A stretch of DNA of 64,000 nt from the NCBI RefSeq assembly GCF_000794385.1, contig NZ_JTJB01000003.1, forward strand, positions 62,001 through 126,000. Direction: 5' to 3'. This stretch comes from Thermus sp. 2.9. GTDB lineage: Bacteria; Deinococcota; Deinococci; Deinococcales; Thermaceae. Positions within the stretch are counted from its first letter, which is position 1. Each line of letters starts with the position of its first letter. The position numbers were made by a program, and so were the translations under genes. Positions 1 to 7,302 of the stretch are shown here, in pieces. Below the pieces are notes generated by a model that made no database searches, had not been told where the DNA came from, and saw only the letters and a list, made by a program, of their open reading frames with translations.

Positions 1-2
1 GG

Positions 3-632
3 ATCGAGGACCCCGACGCCGCCCACCTCACCACCCCGGCGGAGGTGCGCACCCGGGGCCGGCTTTCCCCCGAGGCCCCTGCCGCCCCCACCCTGAGCGC
101 GCAGGCCATCACCTCTGACCCCAACAGCCGCTTCCAGGCGGCCCAGGCCGGCACCTACCACTACGCCGTGGCCGCCATCGGGGAGGGCGGCGAGGGTCCC
201 TTGAGCGCCCTCGAGGCCGTCACCATCGCCGCGGGCGGCGGGGCGGAGCTCACCATCCAGCCCCCCGCGGGCTACCGCCAGACGGGCTACGCCATCTACC
301 GCTCCACCAAGGACCCCGCCACCCTGCCCACCCCGGCGGACCTCCGCCTCGTTAAGCGCATCCCCGCGGGCTCGGACCCCACCCAGCCCGTGGTCTTCCG
401 CGACCTTAACCACGACATCCCCGGCTCCGCCACCCTCTACCTCCTGGACCTCAGCCCCGAGGCCATTGACTGGACGCAGCTTTTGCCCATGCTCCAGTTC
501 CCCCTGGCCCCGGTGAAGGCCACGGTGCCCTGGGCGGTGCTCCTCTTCGGCGCCCTCAAACTGGGCATTCCCCAGCGGCATTGGGTGGTCAAAAACTACC
601 TGCCCAAGGCGGCCCGCTGGAAGCCCTTCTAG
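3..632 (+). CDS. Probable phage major capsid protein, 3' part
   Basis: The frame is open from the left edge of the window, so the gene starts upstream and only about 209 C-terminal residues are seen. A beta-rich, Ig/fibronectin-like stretch (about residues 20-120 of the visible part) is followed by a C-terminal segment (PWAVLLFGALKLGIPQRHWV, then VKNYLP) that resembles the end of phage major capsid proteins. It lies just upstream of the tail sheath and is closed by a strong terminator, which fits the last gene of a head operon. The capsid call is inference from position and C-terminal pattern; another head or decoration protein is possible. Confidence 0.5.
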   Translation: MEDPDAAHLTTPAEVRTRGRLSPEAPAAPTLSAQAITSDPNSRFQAAQAGTYHYAVAAIGEGGEGPLSALEAVTIAAGGGAELTIQPPAGYRQTGYAIYRSTKDPATLPTPADLRLVKRIPAGSDPTQPVVFRDLNHDIPGSATLYLLDLSPEAIDWTQLLPMLQFPLAPVKATVPWAVLLFGALKLGIPQRHWVVKNYLPKAARWKPF

Positions 633-644
633 CCCAAGGCCTGG

Positions 645-666
645 CCGGGGGGCTTCGGCCCCCCGG
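645..666 (+). terminator. Intrinsic terminator after the capsid gene
   Basis: A perfect 9-bp stem (CCGGGGGGC / GCCCCCCGG) is closed by a UUCG tetraloop and followed by TTTGGTCT. It begins 12 bases after the stop codon at 630-632. It separates the head operon from the tail operon. Confidence 0.85.
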
Positions 667-702
667 TTTGGTCTGACCCCTCGAGGGGAGGAGGATGAGG
701 CC

Positions 703-792
703 ATGCCGGTGTACCGCGCTTCTCGCGCCCGCCCGCAACACCACGGTGGGTCAGACGGCCCGCTCCTCCAGGGCCTAGCCGAGGAGGTCTGA
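703..792 (+). CDS. Possible 29-residue small protein
   Basis: A short ORF (MPVYRASRARPQHH...) begins 8-11 bases after a strong GGAGGAGG ribosome-binding site at 687-694 and ends with TGA at 790-792, just before the next gene. An overlapping alternative starts at ATG 695. No family is recognised. Apart from the ribosome-binding site and position between the terminator and the next gene there is little support. Confidence 0.25.
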   Translation: MPVYRASRARPQHHGGSDGPLLQGLAEEV

Positions 793-810
793 CCCCTGTC
801 CCCAGGCAGG

Positions 811-1059
811 ATGAAGGACATGAAGAAGCGCCAGACGGAAACGGAAGTGGTTCCCCCTTCTCCGGCGGAGGGGGAAGAGGTCCTCCCCGCCCCTGAGCCC
901 GCGCCCCGGGTGATGCCCCTGGAGGAGTGGGCCAGGGAAGCGGGCCTGAGCCCCATCGCCCTGCGGGCCATGCAGCTCCGCTACCGCTCGGACCGGGCCA
1001 CGGCGGAGGAGTGGATGAGCCGCTACACCCGCATGATGGCCGAGGTGGTGCGGCACTAG
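811..1059 (+). CDS. Small phage protein of unknown function
   Basis: 82 residues. The N-terminal third is charged and proline-rich (KKRQTETEVVPPSPAEGEE). The C-terminal part is predicted helical (PLEEWAREAGLSPIALRAM onward) and ends in RYTRMMAEVVRH. It stands directly before the tail sheath gene, and its last codons overlap the sheath's ribosome-binding site (AGGAGGTGAAGG, 1058-1069). Small genes at this position often encode head-tail connectors or regulators, but nothing here identifies it. Confidence 0.65.
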   Translation: MKDMKKRQTETEVVPPSPAEGEEVLPAPEPAPRVMPLEEWAREAGLSPIALRAMQLRYRSDRATAEEWMSRYTRMMAEVVRH

Positions 1060-1069
1060 GAGGTGAAGG

Positions 1070-2827
1070 ATGCAGCTGGGCATTTACTTTGAGGGCAGGC
1101 AGATTATTCTGCCGGGCGCCTACGCCCGGACCAAGGTGGAGGCCTTCAACTTGCAAAGGCCACCCCTCTTCAAGCGCCTGGCGGTCATCGCCCCCGCGCT
1201 GGGCGGCGTGCCCAAGGGCTTCACCCGCATCACTTCCGGCACCGAGGCGGCGAAGAAGCTGAAGGGCGGGGTGGGCCTCGAGCTGGTGGACCTGGCCCTG
1301 GACCCCTCCCGGGAGGTCCCCGGGGCGGGGGAAATCCTCTTCTACCGGGTGAACGCCGCGGTCCCAGCGAGCCTGGACCTGGGGAACCTCCGGCTCACGG
1401 CCAAGCCGGAGTACGCTGGGCTCTACGGCAATGGCTTCCGGGCTAAGCGGGAGCTCCACCCCGAGGGCTACCACCTCCTGTGGGTGGAGGACCCCCAGGC
1501 CGGGGTCCTGGAGCAGAGTCCCCCCTTGGGGCCGGCCCTCGAGCTCCGCTACTACGGGAGCGGCACCCCCACGGCGCAAATCACCACGGACAGCGAGGGC
1601 CAAAAGCACCTGGTGCTCACGGGCGGGGCCCCCTACGAGAACCACGACATCCGCATCGGAGGGATGGGCATCAAGACCATCCAGGAGCTGGCGGACTTCC
1701 TAAACGGCACCTCCGTTTGGGGGGGCACGGTGCTCCACCGCCACCACCTCTTTGACCCCGGGGGCTTCCCCAACGGCGCCCTCACCTTTGCCGATGGCAA
1801 GGCGGTGCTCAACCTGGGGCTTTCCGCCCAGCTCCAATGGCTGGCGGGCTCCAGTTTGGTGGACGCCGCGGCCACCGGGGGGACCGATAGCGCCACCGGG
1901 CGGGGCTGGCTCTACTTCAGCGGCGGCCACGAGGGCCCTCCCGTGAGCCTAGGGGACTACGAGCAGGCCCTGGCGGCCCTGGAGGGGGAGGACGTGCAGG
2001 CGGTGGTGGTGGGCTCCACCGACCCCGCGGTCCAGGCGATGGCCGCGGCCCATTGCGAGTACATGAGCCACCCCAAGCAACGGCGCGAGCGCCTCTTCTT
2101 CGGGGGACCGGCCCTGGCGGCCAACGCCCAGGCGCAAAAGCAAGCTGCCTTGGACCTGGCCCGGGAGCTCCAAAGCGAACGGGCGGTGGTGGTGGGCACG
2201 CCCATCCGCCGGCGCAACCTCCGCACGGGGCGGATAGACGACCTGAGCCCGAACCACGTGGCGGCCATGCTGGCGGGCATGTGGTGCGGGGTGCGTCCCG
2301 AGGTGCCCCTCACCAACAAATCCGTCTACGCCCAGGGGCTCACCCACCGCTACACCCAGACCGACCTCGAGGACTTCCTCAAGGAGGGGGTGGTCCCCAT
2401 CGCCCAGGACCCGGAAAGCGGGGCCTTTTTGGTGGTCCAGGGCCTCACCACCTGGCGCAAGGACGCCAACCCCATGCGCCGCAAGCTCCAGGGGGTGAGC
2501 ATCCGGGACTACCTCACCCGCAAGCTTCGCCTCTACACCAAGCGCTTCGTGGGCGAGGTGGGGGACGCCACCACGGTGGAGTCCATCCTGAACGCGGTGG
2601 AGACGGCCCTGGCGGAGGAGGTGCGGGGCGGGCGCAACCCCGAGGGCGTCCTGACCACGGGCACCGGGCCGGATGGGGAGCCCGAGCCCGCCTACAAGAA
2701 CATCACCGCGGTCTTTGACGGCGTGGAGCTGGTGGCGGTGGAGTTCGAGGCCCACCCCGTGGGGGAGGTGGCCTACATCACCCTCACCGCCTTCCTGACC
2801 CCCACCCGCATCGTGCGGAGCGCGTAG
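1070..2827 (+). CDS. Contractile tail sheath protein
   Basis: 585 residues, a usual size for a myophage sheath subunit. The N-terminus has the PGAY motif (ILPGAYARTKVEAF) that precedes the core fold, the middle carries an inserted variable domain (about 130-300), and the C-terminal domain has the conserved pattern LTTWRKDANP...IRDYLTRKLRLYTKRFVGE. Subunits polymerise around the tail tube and contract on infection. An AGGAGG site precedes ATG 1070. It is followed after 10 bases by the tube gene, the normal myophage order. This gene shows that the tail is contractile. Confidence 0.92.
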   Translation: MQLGIYFEGRQIILPGAYARTKVEAFNLQRPPLFKRLAVIAPALGGVPKGFTRITSGTEAAKKLKGGVGLELVDLALDPSREVPGAGEILFYRVNAAVPASLDLGNLRLTAKPEYAGLYGNGFRAKRELHPEGYHLLWVEDPQAGVLEQSPPLGPALELRYYGSGTPTAQITTDSEGQKHLVLTGGAPYENHDIRIGGMGIKTIQELADFLNGTSVWGGTVLHRHHLFDPGGFPNGALTFADGKAVLNLGLSAQLQWLAGSSLVDAAATGGTDSATGRGWLYFSGGHEGPPVSLGDYEQALAALEGEDVQAVVVGSTDPAVQAMAAAHCEYMSHPKQRRERLFFGGPALAANAQAQKQAALDLARELQSERAVVVGTPIRRRNLRTGRIDDLSPNHVAAMLAGMWCGVRPEVPLTNKSVYAQGLTHRYTQTDLEDFLKEGVVPIAQDPESGAFLVVQGLTTWRKDANPMRRKLQGVSIRDYLTRKLRLYTKRFVGEVGDATTVESILNAVETALAEEVRGGRNPEGVLTTGTGPDGEPEPAYKNITAVFDGVELVAVEFEAHPVGEVAYITLTAFLTPTRIVRSA

Positions 2828-2837
2828 GAGGTGAGGC

Positions 2838-3281
2838 ATGGCGACCATCCGTGAGCAGACGGTCTTCCACGCGAATCACGCCGTGCTCAAGGCCAATGGC
2901 GTGGCCATCGGGCGGCTCCAGAACGTCCAGGTTTCCGTGGACTCCGGGGCCGATTACGTCTACGAGGTGGGGAGCATTGACCCGGTGGAGATTAACCACA
3001 ACCGCCGGGCCTACCGCATCACCGCCCAGACCTTTGTGCTGCGGCAGGGCGGGCACGCCGTCTTCCACAAGTTCCCCCAGAAGCTGGGGGAGGTCCCGGC
3101 CATGACCATCGAGTTTTTGGACCGGGACACGGGCACCTACTGGATTGCCTTGGGGGTGGAGCCCGTGGGGCAGACGGTGAACGTGAGCGCCAACCAGCGG
3201 GTGGCCCACAACGTGCAGTTCATGGCCTTGGCGGTGCAGCAGAAGGGCTCTGGGGGCGGCTCCCCCGTGGGCCGGGCCTAG
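2838..3281 (+). CDS. Tail tube protein
   Basis: 147 residues, beta-rich, placed immediately after the sheath behind an AGGAGG site. It matches major tail tube proteins of Mu/P2-type phages in size and position: VKANG-like N-terminus (LKANGVAIGRLQNVQVSVDS), a central ITAQTFVLRQG strand and MTIEFLDRDTGTYW. It forms the inner tube through which DNA passes. The glycine/serine-rich C-terminus (QQKGSGGGSPVGRA) is probably disordered. Confidence 0.88.
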   Translation: MATIREQTVFHANHAVLKANGVAIGRLQNVQVSVDSGADYVYEVGSIDPVEINHNRRAYRITAQTFVLRQGGHAVFHKFPQKLGEVPAMTIEFLDRDTGTYWIALGVEPVGQTVNVSANQRVAHNVQFMALAVQQKGSGGGSPVGRA

Positions 3282-3289
3282 GGGGGTAG

Positions 3290-3974
3290 ATGTATAAGCC
3301 GCCTGAGCCCGCCCAGTACATGCCCGGCGCCCTGGCCCCCGAGGGGCCGCATCACGTGGTCCAGGGGGCCAAAAACCCCAAGCTCAACGGGCCCATCACC
3401 TTCCGCTACCCCACCGCCTTTGAGGAGGTCCTGATCGGCTCCCGGGCCCAGGAGATCGCCTCGGGGGGGAGGGCGACCCCGGTGCGCCTCGAGGCCCTCC
3501 CCTTACGGGCCCGCCTCTACGCCGAGGCCATCGCCACCCTGGAGTACGTCATCAAGAACGCCCCGGAAGGCTGGTACACCCGGGGGACGGACGGGAAGCC
3601 GCTTTTGGCCCCCGGGCTCATCGGGGACGGGGACGAGGAGAAGGTCCTTGAGGTGTATGACGCCTTCCTGCGGTGGCGGGAAGCGTTTCGAGGCCGTCCT
3701 GCTGGAGCCGCGGAACCTGACCCGGCTCAGGCTGTGGTACGCGGCGGTGGCCCTGGTGGGGGGGATGGACCCGTGGCGGATGACGAACCTGGAGGCGCAG
3801 GCCCTTAACCGCCTCCACGCCCTCTACCAAGGGCGCCAAGACCCCCTGGTGGTGAAGCGGGAGGAAGACCGCTTCGCCCAGGAGCTGGAGGCGGAGGAGG
3901 CCTGGGAGGCCGCCCTTCCCGGGGGCGAGGGGTATGGGGGCCCCCGGGGAACGTTCCCCTACCGAAGGGGGTAG
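3290..3974 (+). CDS. Tail assembly chaperone, joined by predicted +1 programmed frameshift
   Basis: Two overlapping frames lie between tail tube and tape measure, exactly where tailed phages encode the G/GT-type tail chaperones. The zero frame runs from ATG 3290 to 3808 (172 aa); its first 133 residues look like real protein and the rest is low-complexity Gly/Pro/Ala-rich sequence. The +1 frame, without a plausible start of its own, encodes EAVLLEPRNLTRLRLWYAAV and continues to TAG 3972-3974. Slipping one base forward at TTT CGA (3686-3691) joins them into a 227-residue protein. The short form would be the G-like product and the fusion the GT-like product that binds the tape measure. A one-base insertion error is the alternative. 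Confidence 0.75.
3686..3691 (+). other. Predicted +1 ribosomal frameshift site UUU_CGA
   Basis: In the zero frame the codons read GCG TTT CGA GGC. tRNA-Phe can re-pair from UUU to UUC one base forward, so that translation resumes at GAG (3690). UUU_CGN is the known +1 frameshift motif of influenza A PA-X and of plant amalgaviruses. CGA is a rare arginine codon in the neighbouring genes, as expected for a slow A-site codon. Confidence 0.65.
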
Positions 3975-3977
3975 GCC

Positions 3978-6974
3978 GTGGACCAGGAAGTCAGCATCCG
4001 CATCCGGAGCTCCTTCCAGGTGGAGGGGGCGGAAGAGGCCCAGGCCGCCACCGAGGGGCTGCGGGAGGAGTTCCGGGCCCTGGCGGAGGCGGTGGAGGAG
4101 GCGGCAAACCGCTTAGGAGAACGCTTTCCCCAAGCGGTTCAGCGGTTAGCGGAGCCTCCTCCCCGGGTGGAGGAGGCGGCAAGCCTCCTGGAGGAACGCC
4201 CCCCGGCGGTTCAGCGGTTAGCGGAGCCTCCTCCCCGGGTGGAGGAAAAGGTCCCTCCTTCCCAGGTGGTGGAGCGGCTGGAGCTGGAAGCCCTCACCCC
4301 TCGGCAGGGGGAGCTTTACGTGGACGTGGCCCGGCGGGCCCTCGAGGCGGGGGAGCTGGACCGGGCGGGGCAGGCCCTCTACCGGGCGGCCCAGGCGGGG
4401 GAGCCGGAACACCTCATCCGCCGCCTGGGGGCTGAGCTCCTCTTGGCCCGCCGGGCCCAGGCCAGGGTGGAGGAGGACGAGGAGAACCCGCAGGCGGAGC
4501 ACTTGCGGCGCCGGGTGGAGGCCATGCTCCCCACCTTGGCGGCGCAGATCGCCTCGGGGCGGCTGGTTCAGGCGGAGCGGGGCCTGGCGGGGGCGGAGGC
4601 CTATTTGGAGCAGGTGCGGGCCCTCGAGGGCAACACCGAGGAGCTTCGCCGCCTAGAGGAGGCCCTGAAGGGGCACAAGGCTACCCTGGAGGAGGCCAAA
4701 AAGGCGCAAGAGGCCCAGGCCCAAGGGCGGGGGGTGGACGCCCGGGGGGCCCTCGAGGAGGTGGGGGAGATGGCCCTGGGCCGGGCCCTGGGGGGAGCCG
4801 GGACCCTGGGGAGTTTGGCGGCCCGGCTTAGCCGCTTCCTGGGCCCCTGGGGCTGGCTGGCCCTGGGGGCGGGGGCCGCGGTGGGCGCGGTGGAGGTGGC
4901 GGGGGGCATGGCCCGGGAAGGGCGGCAGGAGGCGATGGCCTTCCTGGAGCTCAACCGCGCCCTGGGCCTGGACTACCCCACCTGGGTCGGCTTCCTGGAC
5001 GTGGCCCGGGGCCGGCCCTTCGCCACCCGGGCCGAGCTGGAGGCCCTCTTCTACACCGCGCGGGACGCGGGGCGGTTCGCCGCGGCCTACGGCCTCATCG
5101 CCCCCGAGGCGGGCCGCACCCAAGCGGAGCGGGTGGAGGGCCTCTTCCAGGACGTCCTGAGCGGGCTTCGCCTGGCCCGCTACCTGGGGGTGGACGAAGA
5201 CCGGGTGGCGGGGCTCCTCCGCACCGGGGTCCAGGCGGGGGTGGTCCTGCCGGGCCAGGCGGAGGGCCTGGCGGGCATCCTCTTCCGCGCGGTGCGGGAG
5301 GGCACCCGGGAAGGGGTGAGCACGGCGGAGACCCTCCAGAGCATGGAGCGCCACCTCCAGGCCCTCCTGGCCCAAGGCATCACCGGCAGCGAGCGCACCC
5401 TGGCCGCGTACGCCGCCCTCGTGGACCGCCTGAACGAGACGCAAAACCGGGCCCTCATGGGAGAGGCCGGGGCCCGGGCCCTGGGGAACCTGGTGGAGGG
5501 GCTCACCCGCACCGGGGTGCCGGGCCTCGAGGTCCTCACCCTGCGGGCCATCGGCCTCCCGGCGGCCCGGGAGCTGGGCCTCACCGGGGCGGAGGCGCGG
5601 GAGTACGAGGCCCTGCGGCGGACCGCCCCCCTCCTGGCCGGGCGCTTTCTGCTGGAGGAGGCCCGGGGCTTCAACCCCGAGGTGCTCCGCCGCCTGGGGG
5701 CGGGGCTTGGGGCGGCCTTCCAGGGCCGCCCTGACCTGGAGTACCTCCTGGCCACGGAGTACCTGGGACTGAGCTTCGAGCAGCTCGCCGCCATCCGGGG
5801 GCGCTACGGGAGCCTCTTCGCCTTCCTCCAGCAGGCCCAGCCCGCGGAGCTCAGGCGCTACCTGGAAGCCCGCCCGGAGGACGTGGCCACGGGGGGCGTG
5901 GCCCGGCAGCTGGCCGAGGCGGGCTACCGGCGGGAGTACCTGGAGGAGGAGATAAGCCGCCTCAAGTCCTTGGCCGCGGCCCAGCAGGACCTGGACGTGG
6001 GCCTGCGGGAGCTGGCCCGCTCCGCGGCGGAGGCCTCCAACACCCTGGCCGCCCTGGCGGGCGGCATCGCCCAGGACCCCGTGTTTGGTCCCCTCCTCCA
6101 GGGGTCCCGGCAGGCCACGGGGGTGGAGCCCGGGCCCCTGGAGGGGCTTCCCGTGCTCGGCCCAGCCATCGCCGCCCTGAAGCGGGTGCCTTGGCTGGGG
6201 GGCCTGGTGGACTTCGCGGAAGGGGTAGCCCGGGCCTTTACCCCCCGCCCCCAAACGCCCCCACCGCCCTCACCGCCCCAGGGCCCCGTGAGCGTGGAGG
6301 GTCTCGAGGCCCGGGCCCGCCGGGACGCCGCGGTCAACCAGGTCCTACGGGGCCTGAATGTCCAGCAAATCACCCTGGGCGTGGGGGTGCCCTACGCGCG
6401 TTCGCTGCGGGAGCAGTACCCCAGGCTTCCCCCGGTGCACCAGGGCGTGGACCTCCGCATCGGCGCCATCGGGCCCGGGGACCCCGTGCGCTCCCCCTTC
6501 GCTGGGCAGGTGGCCCGGGTGGGGTACGACCCCGGGGGCTACGGCAACTACGTGGTCCTGAGGGCGGGGGAGCACGAGGTCCTCATGGCTCACCTGCAAG
6601 AGGTGCGGGTAAAGCCGGGGCAAACGGTGCGCCCTGGGAACCTGATTGGCCTCGAGGGGGAAACGGGGGCGGCCAAGGGCGCCCACCTCCACCTGGAGCT
6701 TCGCCGGGGCGGCAAGGCCATCACCGACCAGGAGGCCTTTTGGGAGACCCTGGCCCGCCTCACCGCGCCCCCGCCTCCCAAGGAGGAGAAGCCCGCCACG
6801 GGCAGCATCCAGGTGGGGGGCACGCTTACGGTGAACGTCCACGGCCTGCCCCCTGAGGTGGGGGCTCGGGTGGGCAAGCGGATTGAGCAGGTGGTCCAGG
6901 AGGAGATGGGGCGGCACGGGCAGGAGACCCGCAGCCCCTACAACGAAGGCGCTCGCCGGGGGAGCTTCCGGTAG
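3978..6974 (+). CDS. Tape measure protein with M23 metallopeptidase domain
   Basis: 998 residues from GTG 3978, three bases after the chaperone stop. It sets tail length and is ejected ahead of the DNA. The N-terminal 250 residues are charged, helical coiled coil with an internal duplication. A hydrophobic segment follows at about 265-315, then a long helical middle. Residues about 790-920 form an M23 (LytM/lysostaphin-type) peptidase: H821xxxD825 and H903xH905 are the zinc ligands and catalytic His pattern. This domain probably cuts peptidoglycan cross-links during DNA entry. A proline-rich linker (about 755-775) precedes it. Confidence 0.88.
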   Translation: MDQEVSIRIRSSFQVEGAEEAQAATEGLREEFRALAEAVEEAANRLGERFPQAVQRLAEPPPRVEEAASLLEERPPAVQRLAEPPPRVEEKVPPSQVVERLELEALTPRQGELYVDVARRALEAGELDRAGQALYRAAQAGEPEHLIRRLGAELLLARRAQARVEEDEENPQAEHLRRRVEAMLPTLAAQIASGRLVQAERGLAGAEAYLEQVRALEGNTEELRRLEEALKGHKATLEEAKKAQEAQAQGRGVDARGALEEVGEMALGRALGGAGTLGSLAARLSRFLGPWGWLALGAGAAVGAVEVAGGMAREGRQEAMAFLELNRALGLDYPTWVGFLDVARGRPFATRAELEALFYTARDAGRFAAAYGLIAPEAGRTQAERVEGLFQDVLSGLRLARYLGVDEDRVAGLLRTGVQAGVVLPGQAEGLAGILFRAVREGTREGVSTAETLQSMERHLQALLAQGITGSERTLAAYAALVDRLNETQNRALMGEAGARALGNLVEGLTRTGVPGLEVLTLRAIGLPAARELGLTGAEAREYEALRRTAPLLAGRFLLEEARGFNPEVLRRLGAGLGAAFQGRPDLEYLLATEYLGLSFEQLAAIRGRYGSLFAFLQQAQPAELRRYLEARPEDVATGGVARQLAEAGYRREYLEEEISRLKSLAAAQQDLDVGLRELARSAAEASNTLAALAGGIAQDPVFGPLLQGSRQATGVEPGPLEGLPVLGPAIAALKRVPWLGGLVDFAEGVARAFTPRPQTPPPPSPPQGPVSVEGLEARARRDAAVNQVLRGLNVQQITLGVGVPYARSLREQYPRLPPVHQGVDLRIGAIGPGDPVRSPFAGQVARVGYDPGGYGNYVVLRAGEHEVLMAHLQEVRVKPGQTVRPGNLIGLEGETGAAKGAHLHLELRRGGKAITDQEAFWETLARLTAPPPPKEEKPATGSIQVGGTLTVNVHGLPPEVGARVGKRIEQVVQEEMGRHGQETRSPYNEGARRGSFR
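4097..4246 (+). repeat. Imperfect tandem duplication in the tape measure gene
   Basis: Two copies of about 72-75 bp. An identical 41-bp core lies at 4134-4174 and again at 4206-4246. At protein level the repeat reads AVQRLAEPPPRVEE twice, separated by EAASLLEERPP. In-frame duplication in a tape measure would lengthen the helical rod. Confidence 0.85.
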
Positions 6975-7302
6975 CCAAGCCTTAGAACCTTTATGGGCAG
7001 TTTAGGGATCATTGGGGGGCTCCTTTTCCTTGGGCGAAGATTCCCGATCGGTATAGCGGTTGCGTAAGAAAGCGAGCACAATAGCTACCAAGCCCGCACC
7101 GCCAAATAAATACCCTTGAAGGGATTGACCGCTTTTAAGGAGGTCATATATGAGACGGGAAAGCATAGCGGCCACTATTTTTTCAGATCCAGGGGATAGG
7201 TAGCAACTTGGGTTAGCATATTGCTGCAATCTTAAGCCATTGTGAGTTGAGCGAGAAAGCGGTTTGCCCCTATGACCCTCATGGGCCCTCATCCTAAAGG
7301 AT
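6975..7302. mobile_element. AT-richer inserted segment carrying an IS982 end fragment
   Basis: This 328-bp stretch between tape measure and baseplate hub genes is visibly richer in A+T than its surroundings and contains no forward gene. Positions 7149-7213 are identical to the transposase-start end of the intact IS982-family element at 62222-63112, including the terminal inverted repeat ending ...TTGGGT at 7213. No matching second end was found nearby. It is probably a deletion remnant of an IS insertion with adjacent foreign DNA. Confidence 0.7.
7002..7202 (-). CDS. Possible small membrane protein fused to an IS end
   Basis: An ORF on the minus strand uses the start region of an IS982 transposase (GTG, then AAMLSRL) and then diverges to LIYDLLKSGQSLQGYLFGGAG followed by VAIVLAFLRNRYTDRES, a single membrane segment with a charged tail. 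The frame stays open upstream to 7343. The coding signal is weak and no ribosome-binding site is obvious. It is either a chimera made by the IS deletion or the 3' end of a small phage membrane gene. Coordinates assume the IS-derived GTG start. Confidence 0.3.
   Translation of the reverse strand, partial: YLSPGSEKIVAAMLSRLIYDLLKSGQSLQGYLFGGAGLVAIVLAFLRNRYTDRESSPKEKEPPNDP

Noticed and set aside
3290-3808. Treating the 172-residue zero-frame product as a complete ordinary protein
   Set aside because: After residue 133 it becomes Gly/Pro/Ala-rich low-complexity sequence, while the +1 frame carries normal protein sequence; the short form may still be made as the G-like product.
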